This document shows positions 56,118 to 64,000 of a DNA stretch of 64,000 nucleotides, piece after piece (position 1 is the stretch's first letter; the number at the start of each line of letters is the position of its first letter). The notes beneath the pieces were generated by a model. That model searched no databases, was not told the DNA's origin, and saw only the letters and a list, made by a program, of their open reading frames with translations. The DNA comes from Atlantibacter subterraneus (lineage in GTDB: Bacteria; Pseudomonadota; Gammaproteobacteria; Enterobacterales; Enterobacteriaceae): NCBI RefSeq assembly GCF_007570865.1, contig NZ_VLPS01000002.1, forward strand, positions 53,747 to 117,746, read 5' to 3'. A program made the translations under genes and the position numbers.

Positions 56118-57237
56118 AGCTAATTACCTCTACGCGGGGCGCAACCTGGCGTAGCGCATCCAGCAGTACTGGATCGATGCTGGTGGCGGGGGTTTCCGCG
56201 CACAGCAAAATGCGGTCGAACTGCTGGTGCGCGACGTTATAGACAAAATTGGGGATGCCGAGGCCGTAATTGTCGGTAAAGGCAATGGCGGACTGAATGG
56301 CGAACCCGGTGGCAATCGGCGAGCGGGTCGTGGAGCTGTACTTCACCTCCGCGCCCGCGTTTTCCAGCCGCTCCGCCAGCAAAAACGGTTGCCAGACAAA
56401 TTCGCTGGTGCCCAGCACCAGGATCTTTTCACCGGGCCGGGCGGTAATATGCGCGCCCAAATCCGCCGCAGGGGTCGCCATGCCCAGCCGTCCCCAGTTC
56501 TGGCGGCCCGTAATCGGCACGCTGCCCGTCGCCGTAACGTTCACCGCAGGCATCACCGGTACGGGCGCATCGGGATTCGGTTCCCAATGCCAGTCGCCCT
56601 GCACCAGCGATACGGTGGCGATCGGCAAGTTACAGCGCTGCGCCAGCGCGTCGCCGCTCCAGTCGGTGAGGGTGACCGCCAGAACCTGGGCGATCTGCGT
56701 CAACCCGGCGCTTTGTAGCGCGTCCAGCAAATTAATAAACGTGTTGCCAGTGGTGGCTTCGTCATCGATAAGCACCAGCGTGCGGGCGTTAAGCACCCGG
56801 CGGCGCAGTTCGGCATCATCCGGCAGATAAATCAGGTGATCGGTAGCGTGGCTGTGGTTCTCTTTAAATTCGCACAGCAGCTCGCCGGGCACCGGATGGC
56901 GTGTCGAGGTCAGATACACCGGTTCCGCCGCCTGGTGGCGCAGTTCATCAAACACGCCTGCGCCAAGGCCGACCGCAGTTTCCGCCATGCCGATAAACAG
57001 CACCGGGCCCGCTTCAAGCTTAGGAAACTGTTCCGCCAGCTGTCGATACACCGATCGCATGATGCCGGGGGCGACCGGGATATGGCGGCCCAGCACTTTG
57101 CTGACGAACAAAAAGGCGCGCTTCGGATTGCGGCGCTCCGCCAGCTCAAACAGTTCATCCAGCTGGCGCATACCGCCGGTTGGCGTCACGCGTAACGTTC
57201 CGCTGGAGAGCGTGCGGCTAAATTCACTCATGGTCAT
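56110..57237 (-). CDS. Phosphoribosyltransferase with C-terminal TRSP domain, ter operon
   Basis: 375 residues. PRPP-binding loop LIDDEATTGNTF (157-168) is a textbook type I phosphoribosyltransferase motif; FIGMAETAVGLGAGVFDE supplies the other loop. The C-terminal 110 residues (WGRLGMATPAADLGAHI, LVLGTSEFVWQPFLLAERLE) are the TRSP domain found in Ter operons. Overlaps the ATP-grasp gene by 14 bases. The start may be 57237 or the ATG two codons later. Expected to attach a ribose phosphate to an unknown base. Confidence 0.83.
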   Translation of the reverse strand: MTMSEFSRTLSSGTLRVTPTGGMRQLDELFELAERRNPKRAFLFVSKVLGRHIPVAPGIMRSVYRQLAEQFPKLEAGPVLFIGMAETAVGLGAGVFDELRHQAAEPVYLTSTRHPVPGELLCEFKENHSHATDHLIYLPDDAELRRRVLNARTLVLIDDEATTGNTFINLLDALQSAGLTQIAQVLAVTLTDWSGDALAQRCNLPIATVSLVQGDWHWEPNPDAPVPVMPAVNVTATGSVPITGRQNWGRLGMATPAADLGAHITARPGEKILVLGTSEFVWQPFLLAERLENAGAEVKYSSTTRSPIATGFAIQSAIAFTDNYGLGIPNFVYNVAHQQFDRILLCAETPATSIDPVLLDALRQVAPRVEVISYE

Positions 57238-58300
57238 TCTCTTCGCGATGCCTGTTGGTCAATGCGGTTGGGTAGTTGACCGCTTCGGTCAGCGGCCTGA
57301 CGACGGCTGGCGCAAAGGCGCGCTCCGCTTCATCCAGCACGTCCTGCTGGCTCATCAGCCCAAGCTGGCGGAAGGCGAACAGGCCTGGCAGGTTCACCCC
57401 GCTCAGGCGGGTATAACCGATGCCCCCGGAAGGACGCATATTGATTTCCAGCAGCAGCGGTTTGCCGCTGGTGGTGTTGCGGGTTTGCACGTTGACCAGC
57501 CCATCGGTCTTCATCAGGCGCGCGCAGGCTTTCGCCAGTTCGAAAGCCTCGCCGTGGTTTTCCAGATACTGCACCGAGCCTTCTTTACGGCGGCCCACCG
57601 CCGCCAGCACCGCGCCGTCTTCCACCAGCATATCCACCGAATATTCCGGGCCGGGGAGATACGGCATTAATACCAGCGGTTCGAATTTGCCCGCCTGCTC
57701 CAGGGCGCTGAGATAAAAGCGTGCGTTCACTTTGCGGCTGTCGGGGTTAATAAAGTGCGCCATCGGCGAGACGTTTTCATCAAATCGCCAGAATCCCATG
57801 CCATAAATGCCTTTCACCGGTTTAACGCACAGTGATTTGCTGGCGAACGGGGAGCGGGCAATCAGCGCGCGCAGTTCGTCTACCGATTCCACCCGCAGGG
57901 ACGGGACCACGGGTAAACCGGCTTTTTCCATGGCATGGGCGTATTCGACTTTATCGTCGGCCAGTTCAAACATGGCGGGCTGAAGAGAGCCGGTAGTAAG
58001 CGTGACGCCGCTGGCGGTAATCGCCGCGCGATGGGCTTCAAACCAGGTGGCGTGGCGGCCGGTATGAATCGCCTTAACGCCCAGCTTTTTCACTGTGGCA
58101 AGAATAAACGCCAGCCGGTCGTCGGCGTCCTGCGGTTCAGTCAGCGCGATATCGGCCTGGGAGAGGATCTCATGGCGTTCGTTGCGGTGCGACGCAATCA
58201 CCGTCACATCGGTTTGCTTCAGATTAGCGAACGCGCGGATGCCCTGAATCAGATCGCGCTGGGAGGACAAGCCTTCCATTAGCCAGATGTTGTTAGTCAT
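57224..58300 (-). CDS. ATP-grasp ligase of the ter operon
   Basis: 358 residues, ATP-grasp fold: DKVEYAHAMEKAGLPVVPSL, LCVKPVKGIYGMGFWRF (ATP lysine) and LLEINMRPSGGIGYTRLSGV (metal ligands). It probably forms an amide or peptide-like bond, adding an amino acid to the pathway product. First gene of the minus-strand operon, with a consensus promoter (TTGACA, 17 bases, TAGACT) 50 bases upstream. Divergent from terZ. Confidence 0.85.
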   Translation of the reverse strand: MTNNIWLMEGLSSQRDLIQGIRAFANLKQTDVTVIASHRNERHEILSQADIALTEPQDADDRLAFILATVKKLGVKAIHTGRHATWFEAHRAAITASGVTLTTGSLQPAMFELADDKVEYAHAMEKAGLPVVPSLRVESVDELRALIARSPFASKSLCVKPVKGIYGMGFWRFDENVSPMAHFINPDSRKVNARFYLSALEQAGKFEPLVLMPYLPGPEYSVDMLVEDGAVLAAVGRRKEGSVQYLENHGEAFELAKACARLMKTDGLVNVQTRNTTSGKPLLLEINMRPSGGIGYTRLSGVNLPGLFAFRQLGLMSQQDVLDEAERAFAPAVVRPLTEAVNYPTALTNRHREENDHE

Positions 58301-58349
58301 TTTATTTATTACCGATAGGGCGGGGTTGAATGGCTACAGTTAGGTAATA

Positions 58350-58378
58350 AGTCTAGAAAGCGGTAAAAAAGTTGTCAA
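58350..58378 (-). promoter_or_regulatory. Promoter of the ter biosynthetic operon
   Basis: On the minus strand a perfect -35 TTGACA (58378-58373), a 17-base spacer and -10 TAGACT (58355-58350), 50 bases before the ATP-grasp start. The 326-base divergent region (58301-58626) is AT-rich and has no gene. Confidence 0.65.
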
Positions 58379-58531
58379 TCATAATATGATCTGATTTCGG
58401 TAGGATTTATTTCTATGTTTTCCTTCCCATTTTGCTAAAATTTTTCAGTAAATTTCTGCGTGTTATACGTTTTTAATTTTTTGAAATATAAGTAATTTAC
58501 CTTTCTTTAAAAATTCACAGGTAAAATGATC

Positions 58532-58559
58532 TTGTTCATTAACTACATCATGATATGAT
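58532..58559 (+). promoter_or_regulatory. Candidate promoter of terZABCDE
   Basis: -35 TTGTTC (58532-58537), 16-base spacer, -10 TATGAT (58554-58559), about 68 bases before terZ. The decamer atgatatgat at 58550 is echoed by ataatatgat at 58381, so a regulator such as TerW might bind both. Confidence 0.5.
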
Positions 58560-58626
58560 TTTTATCTGAAGGATTTTGGTGTAAAAACGCAACCTTTTTC
58601 ACGAGCCACTTTATGGAGATCTGACC

Positions 58627-59211
58627 ATGGTTTCATTAACAAAAAACCAAACTGTTTCACTCAGCAAGCAATCGTCGGCGCTCAACCAGCTGCATTTCGG
58701 CCTGGGCTGGGATCCCATCAAGAAGAAAGGGATGCTAGGCAAACTGTTTGGCGGTAATGATTCCATCGATCTTGATGCGGGCTGCGTACTGCTCGATAAA
58801 TCAGGCGGCAAAATCGACACCGTCTGGTTCCGCAAGCTGAAATCCTCCTGCAACTCCGTGGTACACAGCGGCGATAACCTGACCGGTGAAGGCGACGGCG
58901 ATGATGAAGTCATCCGCGTGGATCTGACGCGTCTGCCTGCCCAGGTGGAATATCTGGCCTTTACCGTTAACAGTTTCCGCGGCCAGAGCTTTAACGATGT
59001 GGAAAACGCCTTCTGCCGCGTGGTCGATCAGAACAACAAAGAGCTGGCGCGCTATCAGCTGAACGAGCAGGGCTCGCACACCGGCATCGTGATCGCTTCT
59101 CTGCGCCGCAACAATGGCGAGTGGGATTTCACCGCGCTGGGCAAAGCCTGTAGCGGCCGCACCATTGACGATATGCACAGCGACATCGTCGCGGCGGTGG
59201 TGCGCTCATGA
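58627..59211 (+). CDS. terZ: Tellurium resistance protein TerZ
   Basis: 194 residues, TerD-family calcium-binding beta-sandwich: SIDLDAGCVLLDKSGGKI and [20 protein letters not shown] are the paired acidic calcium loops. The 15-residue basic insert near IKKKGMLGKLFGG distinguishes TerZ from TerD and TerE. Ribosome site tggaga. It overlaps terA as ATGA. TerZ, TerD and TerE are cytosolic, probably membrane-associated through TerC. Confidence 0.92.
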   Translation: MVSLTKNQTVSLSKQSSALNQLHFGLGWDPIKKKGMLGKLFGGNDSIDLDAGCVLLDKSGGKIDTVWFRKLKSSCNSVVHSGDNLTGEGDGDDEVIRVDLTRLPAQVEYLAFTVNSFRGQSFNDVENAFCRVVDQNNKELARYQLNEQGSHTGIVIASLRRNNGEWDFTALGKACSGRTIDDMHSDIVAAVVRS

Positions 59212-60368
59212 ACATGACGGCGGGAGGCAATGCCTCCGTTCCTTCTCAACCGTTGACGGTGCGCGTGCTGTCGGGCGCGGCGGTTGACGCTTCCGCTTTC
59301 CGGCTGTTCGCTACCGGCAAGGTGAAGGGCGACGCCGATATGGTGTTTTACGGCCAGCCTAAAAATGACGACGCCACCATCGCGCTGACCAATGACGGCA
59401 ATAACACCGCGTTTAGCGTGGATCTCAACCGTCTTCAGGCCGATGTGCAAAAAGTGGCCTTTACCGTGACCTGCGACGGCAACCAGACCGTAGCGGGCCT
59501 GCAACGCCTGGCAATCCAGGTGGAAGCGGCGGGGCAAGTACTGCTGAACGGCGTAGTGGACCTGAACGGTCGCCAGGAAGCCGCGCTGATTTTAGGCGAA
59601 CTGTATCGCCGCAACAGCGAGTGGAAATTCCGCTTTATCGCCCAGGGCTTTAACGGCGGGCTGAAACCGCTGGCGGAGCATTTCGGCGTGGATGTGGCGG
59701 ATAGCCCGGCACCGACGGCGGCCCCAGCGCCGACGCCTGCGCCCACTCCGGCAGCGTCTAAAATCAATCTCAGCAAGGTTTCCCTGACCAAAGAGAAACC
59801 GGCAATCAGCCTGACCAAGCGCGATAACTTCGGTGAGATCCGCATTAACCTGAACTGGCATCGCGGCAACCCGGCGACCGGTTTGCGTGCGGTATTTGGC
59901 GGCAGCAAGGGTATCGATCTGGATTTAGGCGCGTTTGTTGAACTGAGCGATGGCTACAAAACCGTGATTCAGGCGCTGGGCAACCGTTTCGGCTCTATGG
60001 ACAGCGAGCCGTATGTCCAGTTGCAGGGCGACGATCGCACCGGCGAGTTTTCTACCGGCGAGTGGCTGCACGTGAATGGCCGCGAGTGGAAACACATCCG
60101 CGAAGTGCTGATTTTCGCCTTTATTTACGAAGGCGTGCCGAGCTGGGACAAAACCGACGGCGTGGTATCGCTGTTCATCCCGGACCAGCCGCCGATCGAA
60201 ACCCGTATGACCGAAGGGCAGAACAACCGCAACATGTGCGCCATCGCCCGTCTGGTTAACGAAAACGGCAATATAAAAGTAGAACGAATCAACCAGTTCT
60301 TTAATGGACATAGCGATATGGACAAGGCGTTCGGCTGGGGCTTTAGCTGGAAGGCGGGTTCCAAGTAA
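59208..60368 (+). CDS. terA: Tellurium resistance protein TerA
   Basis: 386 residues: an N-terminal TerD-like domain (about 10-160) whose calcium loops are weakened, a proline/alanine linker (about 165-185), then a second domain (about 190-385: KRDNFGEIRINLNWHRGN, GIDLDLGAFVELSDGYK, IPDQPPIETRMTEGQNNRN). This second domain recurs, behind a membrane helix, in the srf cluster protein at 19217-20365. No signal peptide, so TerA is cytosolic. Confidence 0.93.
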   Translation: MNMTAGGNASVPSQPLTVRVLSGAAVDASAFRLFATGKVKGDADMVFYGQPKNDDATIALTNDGNNTAFSVDLNRLQADVQKVAFTVTCDGNQTVAGLQRLAIQVEAAGQVLLNGVVDLNGRQEAALILGELYRRNSEWKFRFIAQGFNGGLKPLAEHFGVDVADSPAPTAAPAPTPAPTPAASKINLSKVSLTKEKPAISLTKRDNFGEIRINLNWHRGNPATGLRAVFGGSKGIDLDLGAFVELSDGYKTVIQALGNRFGSMDSEPYVQLQGDDRTGEFSTGEWLHVNGREWKHIREVLIFAFIYEGVPSWDKTDGVVSLFIPDQPPIETRMTEGQNNRNMCAIARLVNENGNIKVERINQFFNGHSDMDKAFGWGFSWKAGSK

Positions 60369-60390
60369 TTTCTTTGGCAGAGGGTGTTAT

Positions 60391-60846
60391 ATGAGTTTCT
60401 TCAATAAAGTAAAAGGGGCGTTTAACGCCAGCCGCGACGAGTTAACCAAACAGGTTGGCCGTTTCAAAAACAAAAAATTTATGCAGGGCACGGTGGCGGT
60501 CTGCGCGCGTATCGCGGTATCCAGCGACGGCGTCAGTTCCGAAGAGAAGCAGAAGATGATCGGTTTTCTGCGCGCCTCCGACGAGTTGAAAGTGTTCGAT
60601 ACCTCTGAGGTTATCGACTTCTTTAACAAACTGGTGAGCAGCTTCGATTTCGATATGGAAATCGGCAAGGGCGAAACCATGAAGTACATTCTGGCGCTGA
60701 AAGATCAGCCCGAAGCCGCGCAGCTGGCGGTACGTGTGGGGATCGCGGTGGCGAAAAGCGACGGCAATTTCGACCCGGACGAGCAGAAGGCGGCGCGTGA
60801 AATCGCCCTGGCACTGGGCTTTGAACCGGCCGAATTCGGTCTTTGA
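60391..60846 (+). CDS. terB: Tellurium resistance protein TerB
   Basis: 151 residues from the ATG at 60391 (MSFFNKVKGAFNASRDELTK); the upstream open frame overlaps terA. All-helical TerB fold with the acidic motif AKSDGNFDPDEQKAAREIAL. TerB partners TerC at the inner membrane. Confidence 0.93.
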   Translation: MSFFNKVKGAFNASRDELTKQVGRFKNKKFMQGTVAVCARIAVSSDGVSSEEKQKMIGFLRASDELKVFDTSEVIDFFNKLVSSFDFDMEIGKGETMKYILALKDQPEAAQLAVRVGIAVAKSDGNFDPDEQKAAREIALALGFEPAEFGL

Positions 60847-60868
60847 TAGCATTTCTTAAGGGTTTTGT

Positions 60869-61912
60869 ATGGTATCTACGCATATTGGCTTTCCAACAGA
60901 AACGGTGGTGGTATTCGTTGCGTTGGCAGTGGGAGCCATTTTTATCGACCTGTTCATGCACCGGCATGACAAACCGATCTCGCTGAAAAGCGCGGCGCTG
61001 TGGTCCGTATTCTGGGTCCTGGTGGCGATGGCGTTCGCGGGGTTCCTGTATGTTCACCACGGCGCGGAAGTCGCCAGCCTGTTCGTGACCGGTTACGCGC
61101 TGGAGAAGGTGCTGTCGGTCGATAACCTGTTCGTGATGATGGCGATTTTCTCGTGGTTCGCCGTGCCGGACCGCTACCGCCACCGCGTGCTGTACTGGGG
61201 CATTATCGGTGCCATCGTGTTCAGGGGGATTTTCGTTGCGATTGGTACCGGCCTGCTTAGCCTCGGTCCGTACGTCGAGATCGTCTTTGCGCTGATCGTG
61301 GCCTGGACGGCGGTAATGATGCTGAAAAGCGGCGACGACGATGACGAGATTGAGGATTACTCCCAGCATCTCGCCTACCGTATGGTTAAGCGCTTCTTCC
61401 CAATCTGGCCGAAACTGAGAGGGCATGCCTTCCTGTTGAATCAGAAAGAAGTGGATGAAGAACTGGCGAAGCCGGAAAACAAAGACATTACCATTGGCCG
61501 CGGCCAGAAAGCCGCGCTGTACGCCACCCCGCTGATGCTGTGTGTGGCGGTGGTGGAGCTGTCGGACGTGATGTTTGCCTTCGACTCCGTACCGGCCATT
61601 ATCGCGGTCAGCCGCGAGCCGCTGATTGTCTATAGCGCCATGATGTTCGCGATCCTCGGCCTGCGTACCCTGTACTTTGTTCTGGAAGCCCTTAAGCAGT
61701 ATCTGGTGCACCTGGAAAAAGCCGTTATCGTGTTGCTGTTCTTTATCGCCGCTAAACTTGGCCTGAACGCAACCGACCATATCTGGCACCACGGCTTTAA
61801 TATTTCGGCAACGACCAGCCTGTTTGTGGTTCTGGGTGTGCTTGCATTGGGTATCGTGGCGAGCATTATGTTCCCCGGTAAACCCGATTCTGAGGAGAAA
61901 AAGGAGGGTTAA
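60869..61912 (+). CDS. terC: Tellurium resistance membrane protein TerC
   Basis: 347 residues, about nine membrane helices, TerC/Alx family: TGYALEKVLSVDNLFVMMAI and ELSDVMFAFDSVPAIIAVSR carry intramembrane aspartates and glutamate thought to bind metal ions. In Alx-like proteins this is linked to manganese export. Central component of the Ter complex. Ribosome site aaggg. Confidence 0.94.
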   Translation: MVSTHIGFPTETVVVFVALAVGAIFIDLFMHRHDKPISLKSAALWSVFWVLVAMAFAGFLYVHHGAEVASLFVTGYALEKVLSVDNLFVMMAIFSWFAVPDRYRHRVLYWGIIGAIVFRGIFVAIGTGLLSLGPYVEIVFALIVAWTAVMMLKSGDDDDEIEDYSQHLAYRMVKRFFPIWPKLRGHAFLLNQKEVDEELAKPENKDITIGRGQKAALYATPLMLCVAVVELSDVMFAFDSVPAIIAVSREPLIVYSAMMFAILGLRTLYFVLEALKQYLVHLEKAVIVLLFFIAAKLGLNATDHIWHHGFNISATTSLFVVLGVLALGIVASIMFPGKPDSEEKKEG

Positions 61913-61960
61913 CCTCCTTATCCCCGGCAAATAACAACATCAACCAGAGAGGATTGAACA

Positions 61961-62539
61961 ATGAGTGTTTCTCTTTCTAAAGGCGGGAACGTATCACTGA
62001 GTAAAGAAGCGCCGACCATGAAGAACGTGCTGATTGGTCTGGGCTGGGATGTGCGCGCCACCGATGGTCAGGACTTTGACCTCGACGCCTCCGCCTTTCT
62101 GCTGTCCGCCAGTGGAAAAGTACGCAGCGACGCGGATTTCATTTTCTACAACAACCTGAAATCTGTTGACGGCTCCGTGACCCATACCGGCGATAACCGT
62201 ACCGGTGAAGGCGACGGCGATGATGAAACCCTGAAAATCAAACTGGATCTGATCCCGGCTGACGTCGACAAAATCGTCTTCGTGGTCACCATTCACGACG
62301 CGCAGGTGCGCCGTCAAAGTTTCGGTCAGGTCTCCGGCGCGTTTATCCGCCTGGTGAATGATGACAACCAGACCGAAGTGGCGCGTTACGACCTGACGGA
62401 AGACGCCTCCACGGAAACCGCAATGCTGTTTGGCGAACTGTATCGCCACAACACCGAGTGGAAATTCCGCGCGGTCGGCCAGGGCTATGCAGGCGGGCTG
62501 GCGTCCGTGTGCGCCCAGTACGGTATCAACGCCTCTTAA
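61961..62539 (+). CDS. terD: Tellurium resistance protein TerD
   Basis: 192 residues. Calcium-binding beta-sandwich with [20 protein letters not shown] and [20 protein letters not shown]. Close paralogue of terE, which follows 62 bases later, and of terZ. Ribosome site gagagg. TerD and TerC are the components most needed for tellurite and phage resistance in known ter operons. Confidence 0.95.
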   Translation: MSVSLSKGGNVSLSKEAPTMKNVLIGLGWDVRATDGQDFDLDASAFLLSASGKVRSDADFIFYNNLKSVDGSVTHTGDNRTGEGDGDDETLKIKLDLIPADVDKIVFVVTIHDAQVRRQSFGQVSGAFIRLVNDDNQTEVARYDLTEDASTETAMLFGELYRHNTEWKFRAVGQGYAGGLASVCAQYGINAS

Positions 62540-62601
62540 TCTGAATACCCAGCGGGCGGTTAACGCCGCCCGTCTCTCTCCCTAAAAGCAGGAGCTTTAA
62601 A

Positions 62602-63177
62602 ATGGCAGTTTCTCTCGTAAAAGGCGGTAACGTATCCCTCACTAAAGAAGCACCGACCATGAACATCGCCATGGCTGGCTTGGGCTGGGATGCGCGTGTC
62701 ACCGACGGACAGGGCTTCGACCTGGACGCATCCGTGTTTATGGTTGGCGAAGACGGCAAAGTCCTGAGCGACAGCAGCTTCATCTTCTTCAACAACAAAC
62801 TTAGCGCCTGCGGCTCCGTTGAGCACCAGGGCGACAACCGTACCGGCGAAGGCGACGGTGACGACGAGCAGATCAAAGTCGATCTGACCAAAGTGCCTGC
62901 TGAGGTGAAAAAGCTGGTTTTCGCGGTCACCATCTATGACGCAGAAGCCCGTAAGCAGAACTTCGGCATGGTGAGCAACAGCTACATGCGTATCTTTAAC
63001 AACGACAACGGTTCTGAAATCGCCCGTTTCGATCTGTCTGAAGATGCGTCTACCGAAACCGCGATGGTGTTTGGCGAGCTGTACCGCCATGGCGCAGAGT
63101 GGAAATTCAAAGCGGTAGGCCAGGGCTTTGCAGGCGGGTTGTCTGCGCTGGCGTCGCAGCATGGCGTGAACGTTTAA
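62602..63177 (+). CDS. terE: Tellurium resistance protein TerE
   Basis: 191 residues, TerD family: [20 protein letters not shown] and [20 protein letters not shown]. Last gene of the operon; a strong terminator follows and terF is absent, unlike R478-type clusters. Ribosome site caggag. Confidence 0.95.
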   Translation: MAVSLVKGGNVSLTKEAPTMNIAMAGLGWDARVTDGQGFDLDASVFMVGEDGKVLSDSSFIFFNNKLSACGSVEHQGDNRTGEGDGDDEQIKVDLTKVPAEVKKLVFAVTIYDAEARKQNFGMVSNSYMRIFNNDNGSEIARFDLSEDASTETAMVFGELYRHGAEWKFKAVGQGFAGGLSALASQHGVNV

Positions 63178-63202
63178 CGTTTAACGTTAGCGCTTTAGTG
63201 AT

Positions 63203-63230
63203 AAAAACCCCGGTGCGCTGGGGTTTTTTT
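63203..63230 (+). terminator. Rho-independent terminator after terE
   Basis: AAAACCCC (from 63204) pairs with GGGGTTTT (63220-63227) over an 8-base loop, within a run of seven T residues. It lies 26 bases after the terE stop. Confidence 0.88.
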
Positions 63231-63268
63231 ATGGGTGTTGTTTAGGGGGGACGGTTTTTTTCGGGTTT

Positions 63269-63524
63269 GTTCGGTGGAATTGTTCCGTTCGCCTGGGCTT
63301 TCGAGTCAGTCTCGGGCACCGGAGACGCGAACGGGTTGGGGGCGCTCGCCGCCGCGCCCCCAACACCCCCGGCTCCCCCGCGCGAAATCGCCGCTTCGCG
63401 GTACCCTCGGCTTATCGCGTCCAGCTCCGGGTCGGGTGCGATGCTACATCCTGTAGCTCGCACCCTCTGGCGGCATCCCTGCCGCCAGCCCCGGCCTCCC
63501 GCGAACGCCTCGGCGATTTCGATG
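63269..63524 (+). repeat. Multi-hairpin noncoding element, copy A
   Basis: Begins with one full and one partial 18-bp repeat unit (63269-63291), then four hairpins: 63335-63345/63354-63364 (11 bp), 63391-63394/63398-63401, 63434-63448/63452-63465 with a bulged T, and 63467-63474/63481-63488 with loop atccct. It ends with the conserved tail acgcctcggcgatttcgatg (63505-63524). GC-rich. No coding signal is convincing. The DNA from 63525 to 63658 between copies A and B has no recognised feature. Confidence 0.75.
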
Positions 63525-63658
63525 GGGAGTGAAAACCCCCGCGATACGTTCAGGTGATTACTGCAACAACAAGGTCGCTGAAAGTTCGCAAGTTCTCACA
63601 GCGGCAATAAATGCTCTGTAAAAAATAAAAATCTCAAAGTTGGGGATGTTGAGTCCGG

Positions 63659-63894
63659 CATCAAAATCGCCGAGGCGTAATTGACGAGCCAGGTCAGCCC
63701 CGCAGGGAAGCGGGGCTGAGGTCGTGAGCTACAGGATGTAGCATCACGACCGACCTGAAGCGAGGAGATGGAGCCGAGGGCAGCGGCGTAGCCGCCGATT
63801 TTGCTGGCCGGGAGCGGGGATTGCAAAGGGGGATGCGGAATCCCCCTTTGCCCGTTCGCGTGCTACCGAGTCGCGTCGAGCCACAAACGCCTGG
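63659..63894 (-). repeat. Multi-hairpin noncoding element, copy B (inverted, diverged)
   Basis: Read on the minus strand, it has the same order as copy A: hairpins at 63851-63840/63834-63823 (12 bp), 63795-63791/63787-63783, 63750-63737/63733-63721 and 63718-63710/63703-63695, then the tail at 63678-63659. The core GATGCTACATCCTGTAGCTC and a loop WTCCCT are shared with copy A, while outer stems differ by compensatory changes. It is flanked by the tandem 18-bp array. Confidence 0.75.
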
Positions 63895-64000
63895 CGAACG
63901 TAACAATTCCACCGAACGTAACAATTCCACCGAACGTAACAATTCCACCGAACGGAACAATTCCACCGAACGGAACAATTCCACCGAACGGAACAATTCC
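63895..64000. repeat. Tandem array of an 18-bp repeat, continuing past the window
   Basis: Five full units and one partial: 63895, 63913, 63931 (cgaacgtaacaattccac) and 63949, 63967, 63985 (cgaacggaacaattccac). Units 1-3 differ from 4-6 by one base (T or G). The reverse complement occurs once at 63274-63291. No spacers, so it is not a CRISPR. Confidence 0.9.

Noticed and set aside
63694..63996. Minus-strand open frame over the tandem repeats (repeated RSVELF/RSVELL)
   Set aside because: It is the 18-bp repeat and hairpin element read in frame; no ribosome site, no domain, and the hairpins explain the sequence better.
63895..64000. Possible CRISPR array
   Set aside because: Units of 18 bases follow each other with no spacers.

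Overview
The window reads as enterobacterial chromosome (Enterobacteriaceae). YjiS/YjiR, NepI, YicL, NanR/A/T/E/K/Q and GlgX are recognisable at E. coli-like lengths, but the gene order is not that of E. coli. Genes for UvdE, TreY/TreZ and a chromosomal-style ter locus point to a Kosakonia, Cronobacter or Enterobacter-like genus. The genus cannot be fixed from the sequence alone.

Layout. (1) 1-5.4 kb is a degenerate accessory patch: a Zorya-like ZorC/ZorD pair without ZorA/ZorB, an in-frame amber stop in the helicase gene, an orphan HicB/HigA-like antitoxin, an IrmA-like secreted protein and a frameshifted small secreted peptide. (2) 5.4-21.8 kb is one minus-strand block of 11 tightly packed genes built around srfA-srfB-srfC. 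Around these lie two lipoproteins, a membrane-anchored protein carrying a TerA-type C-terminal domain, a von Willebrand A protein, a MacB/LolD-type ABC pair and a SUMF1-like protein lacking the FGE cysteines. It looks like an envelope-spanning machine of unknown purpose. (3) 21.8-22.7 kb is a long AT-rich stretch without genes. (4) 22.7-31 kb holds a J-domain-like coiled-coil protein, yjiS, yjiR, uvdE, nepI, two LysR regulators and a YdcZ-type transporter pair. (5) 31.2-37.7 kb is a Liv-type ABC transporter operon ending in two hydrolases that resemble the 2-aminothiazoline-4-carboxylate to cysteine pathway. (6) 38.1-44.6 kb is treZ-treY-glgX, which makes trehalose from glycogen. (7) 44.6-52.6 kb holds yicL, a small lipoprotein and a sialic acid locus split into nanR-nanA-nanT (plus) and nanE-nanK-nanQ with an RpiR regulator (minus), with a perfect triple NanR operator. 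(8) 52.7-63.2 kb is the ter locus: TerW and a five-gene biosynthetic operon (minus), divergent from terZABCDE (plus). (9) 63.25-64.0 kb is noncoding: two diverged copies of a roughly 250-bp multi-hairpin element in inverted orientation, followed by an 18-bp tandem repeat array that runs off the window.

Two observations stand out. First, the TerA C-terminal domain occurs twice: in soluble TerA and, behind a membrane anchor, in the srf cluster. This suggests the srf block is an envelope counterpart of Ter stress systems. Second, the inverted twin elements at the right edge keep their hairpins through compensatory base changes while their loops stay conserved, as expected of a structured RNA or a transposase-recognised DNA family.
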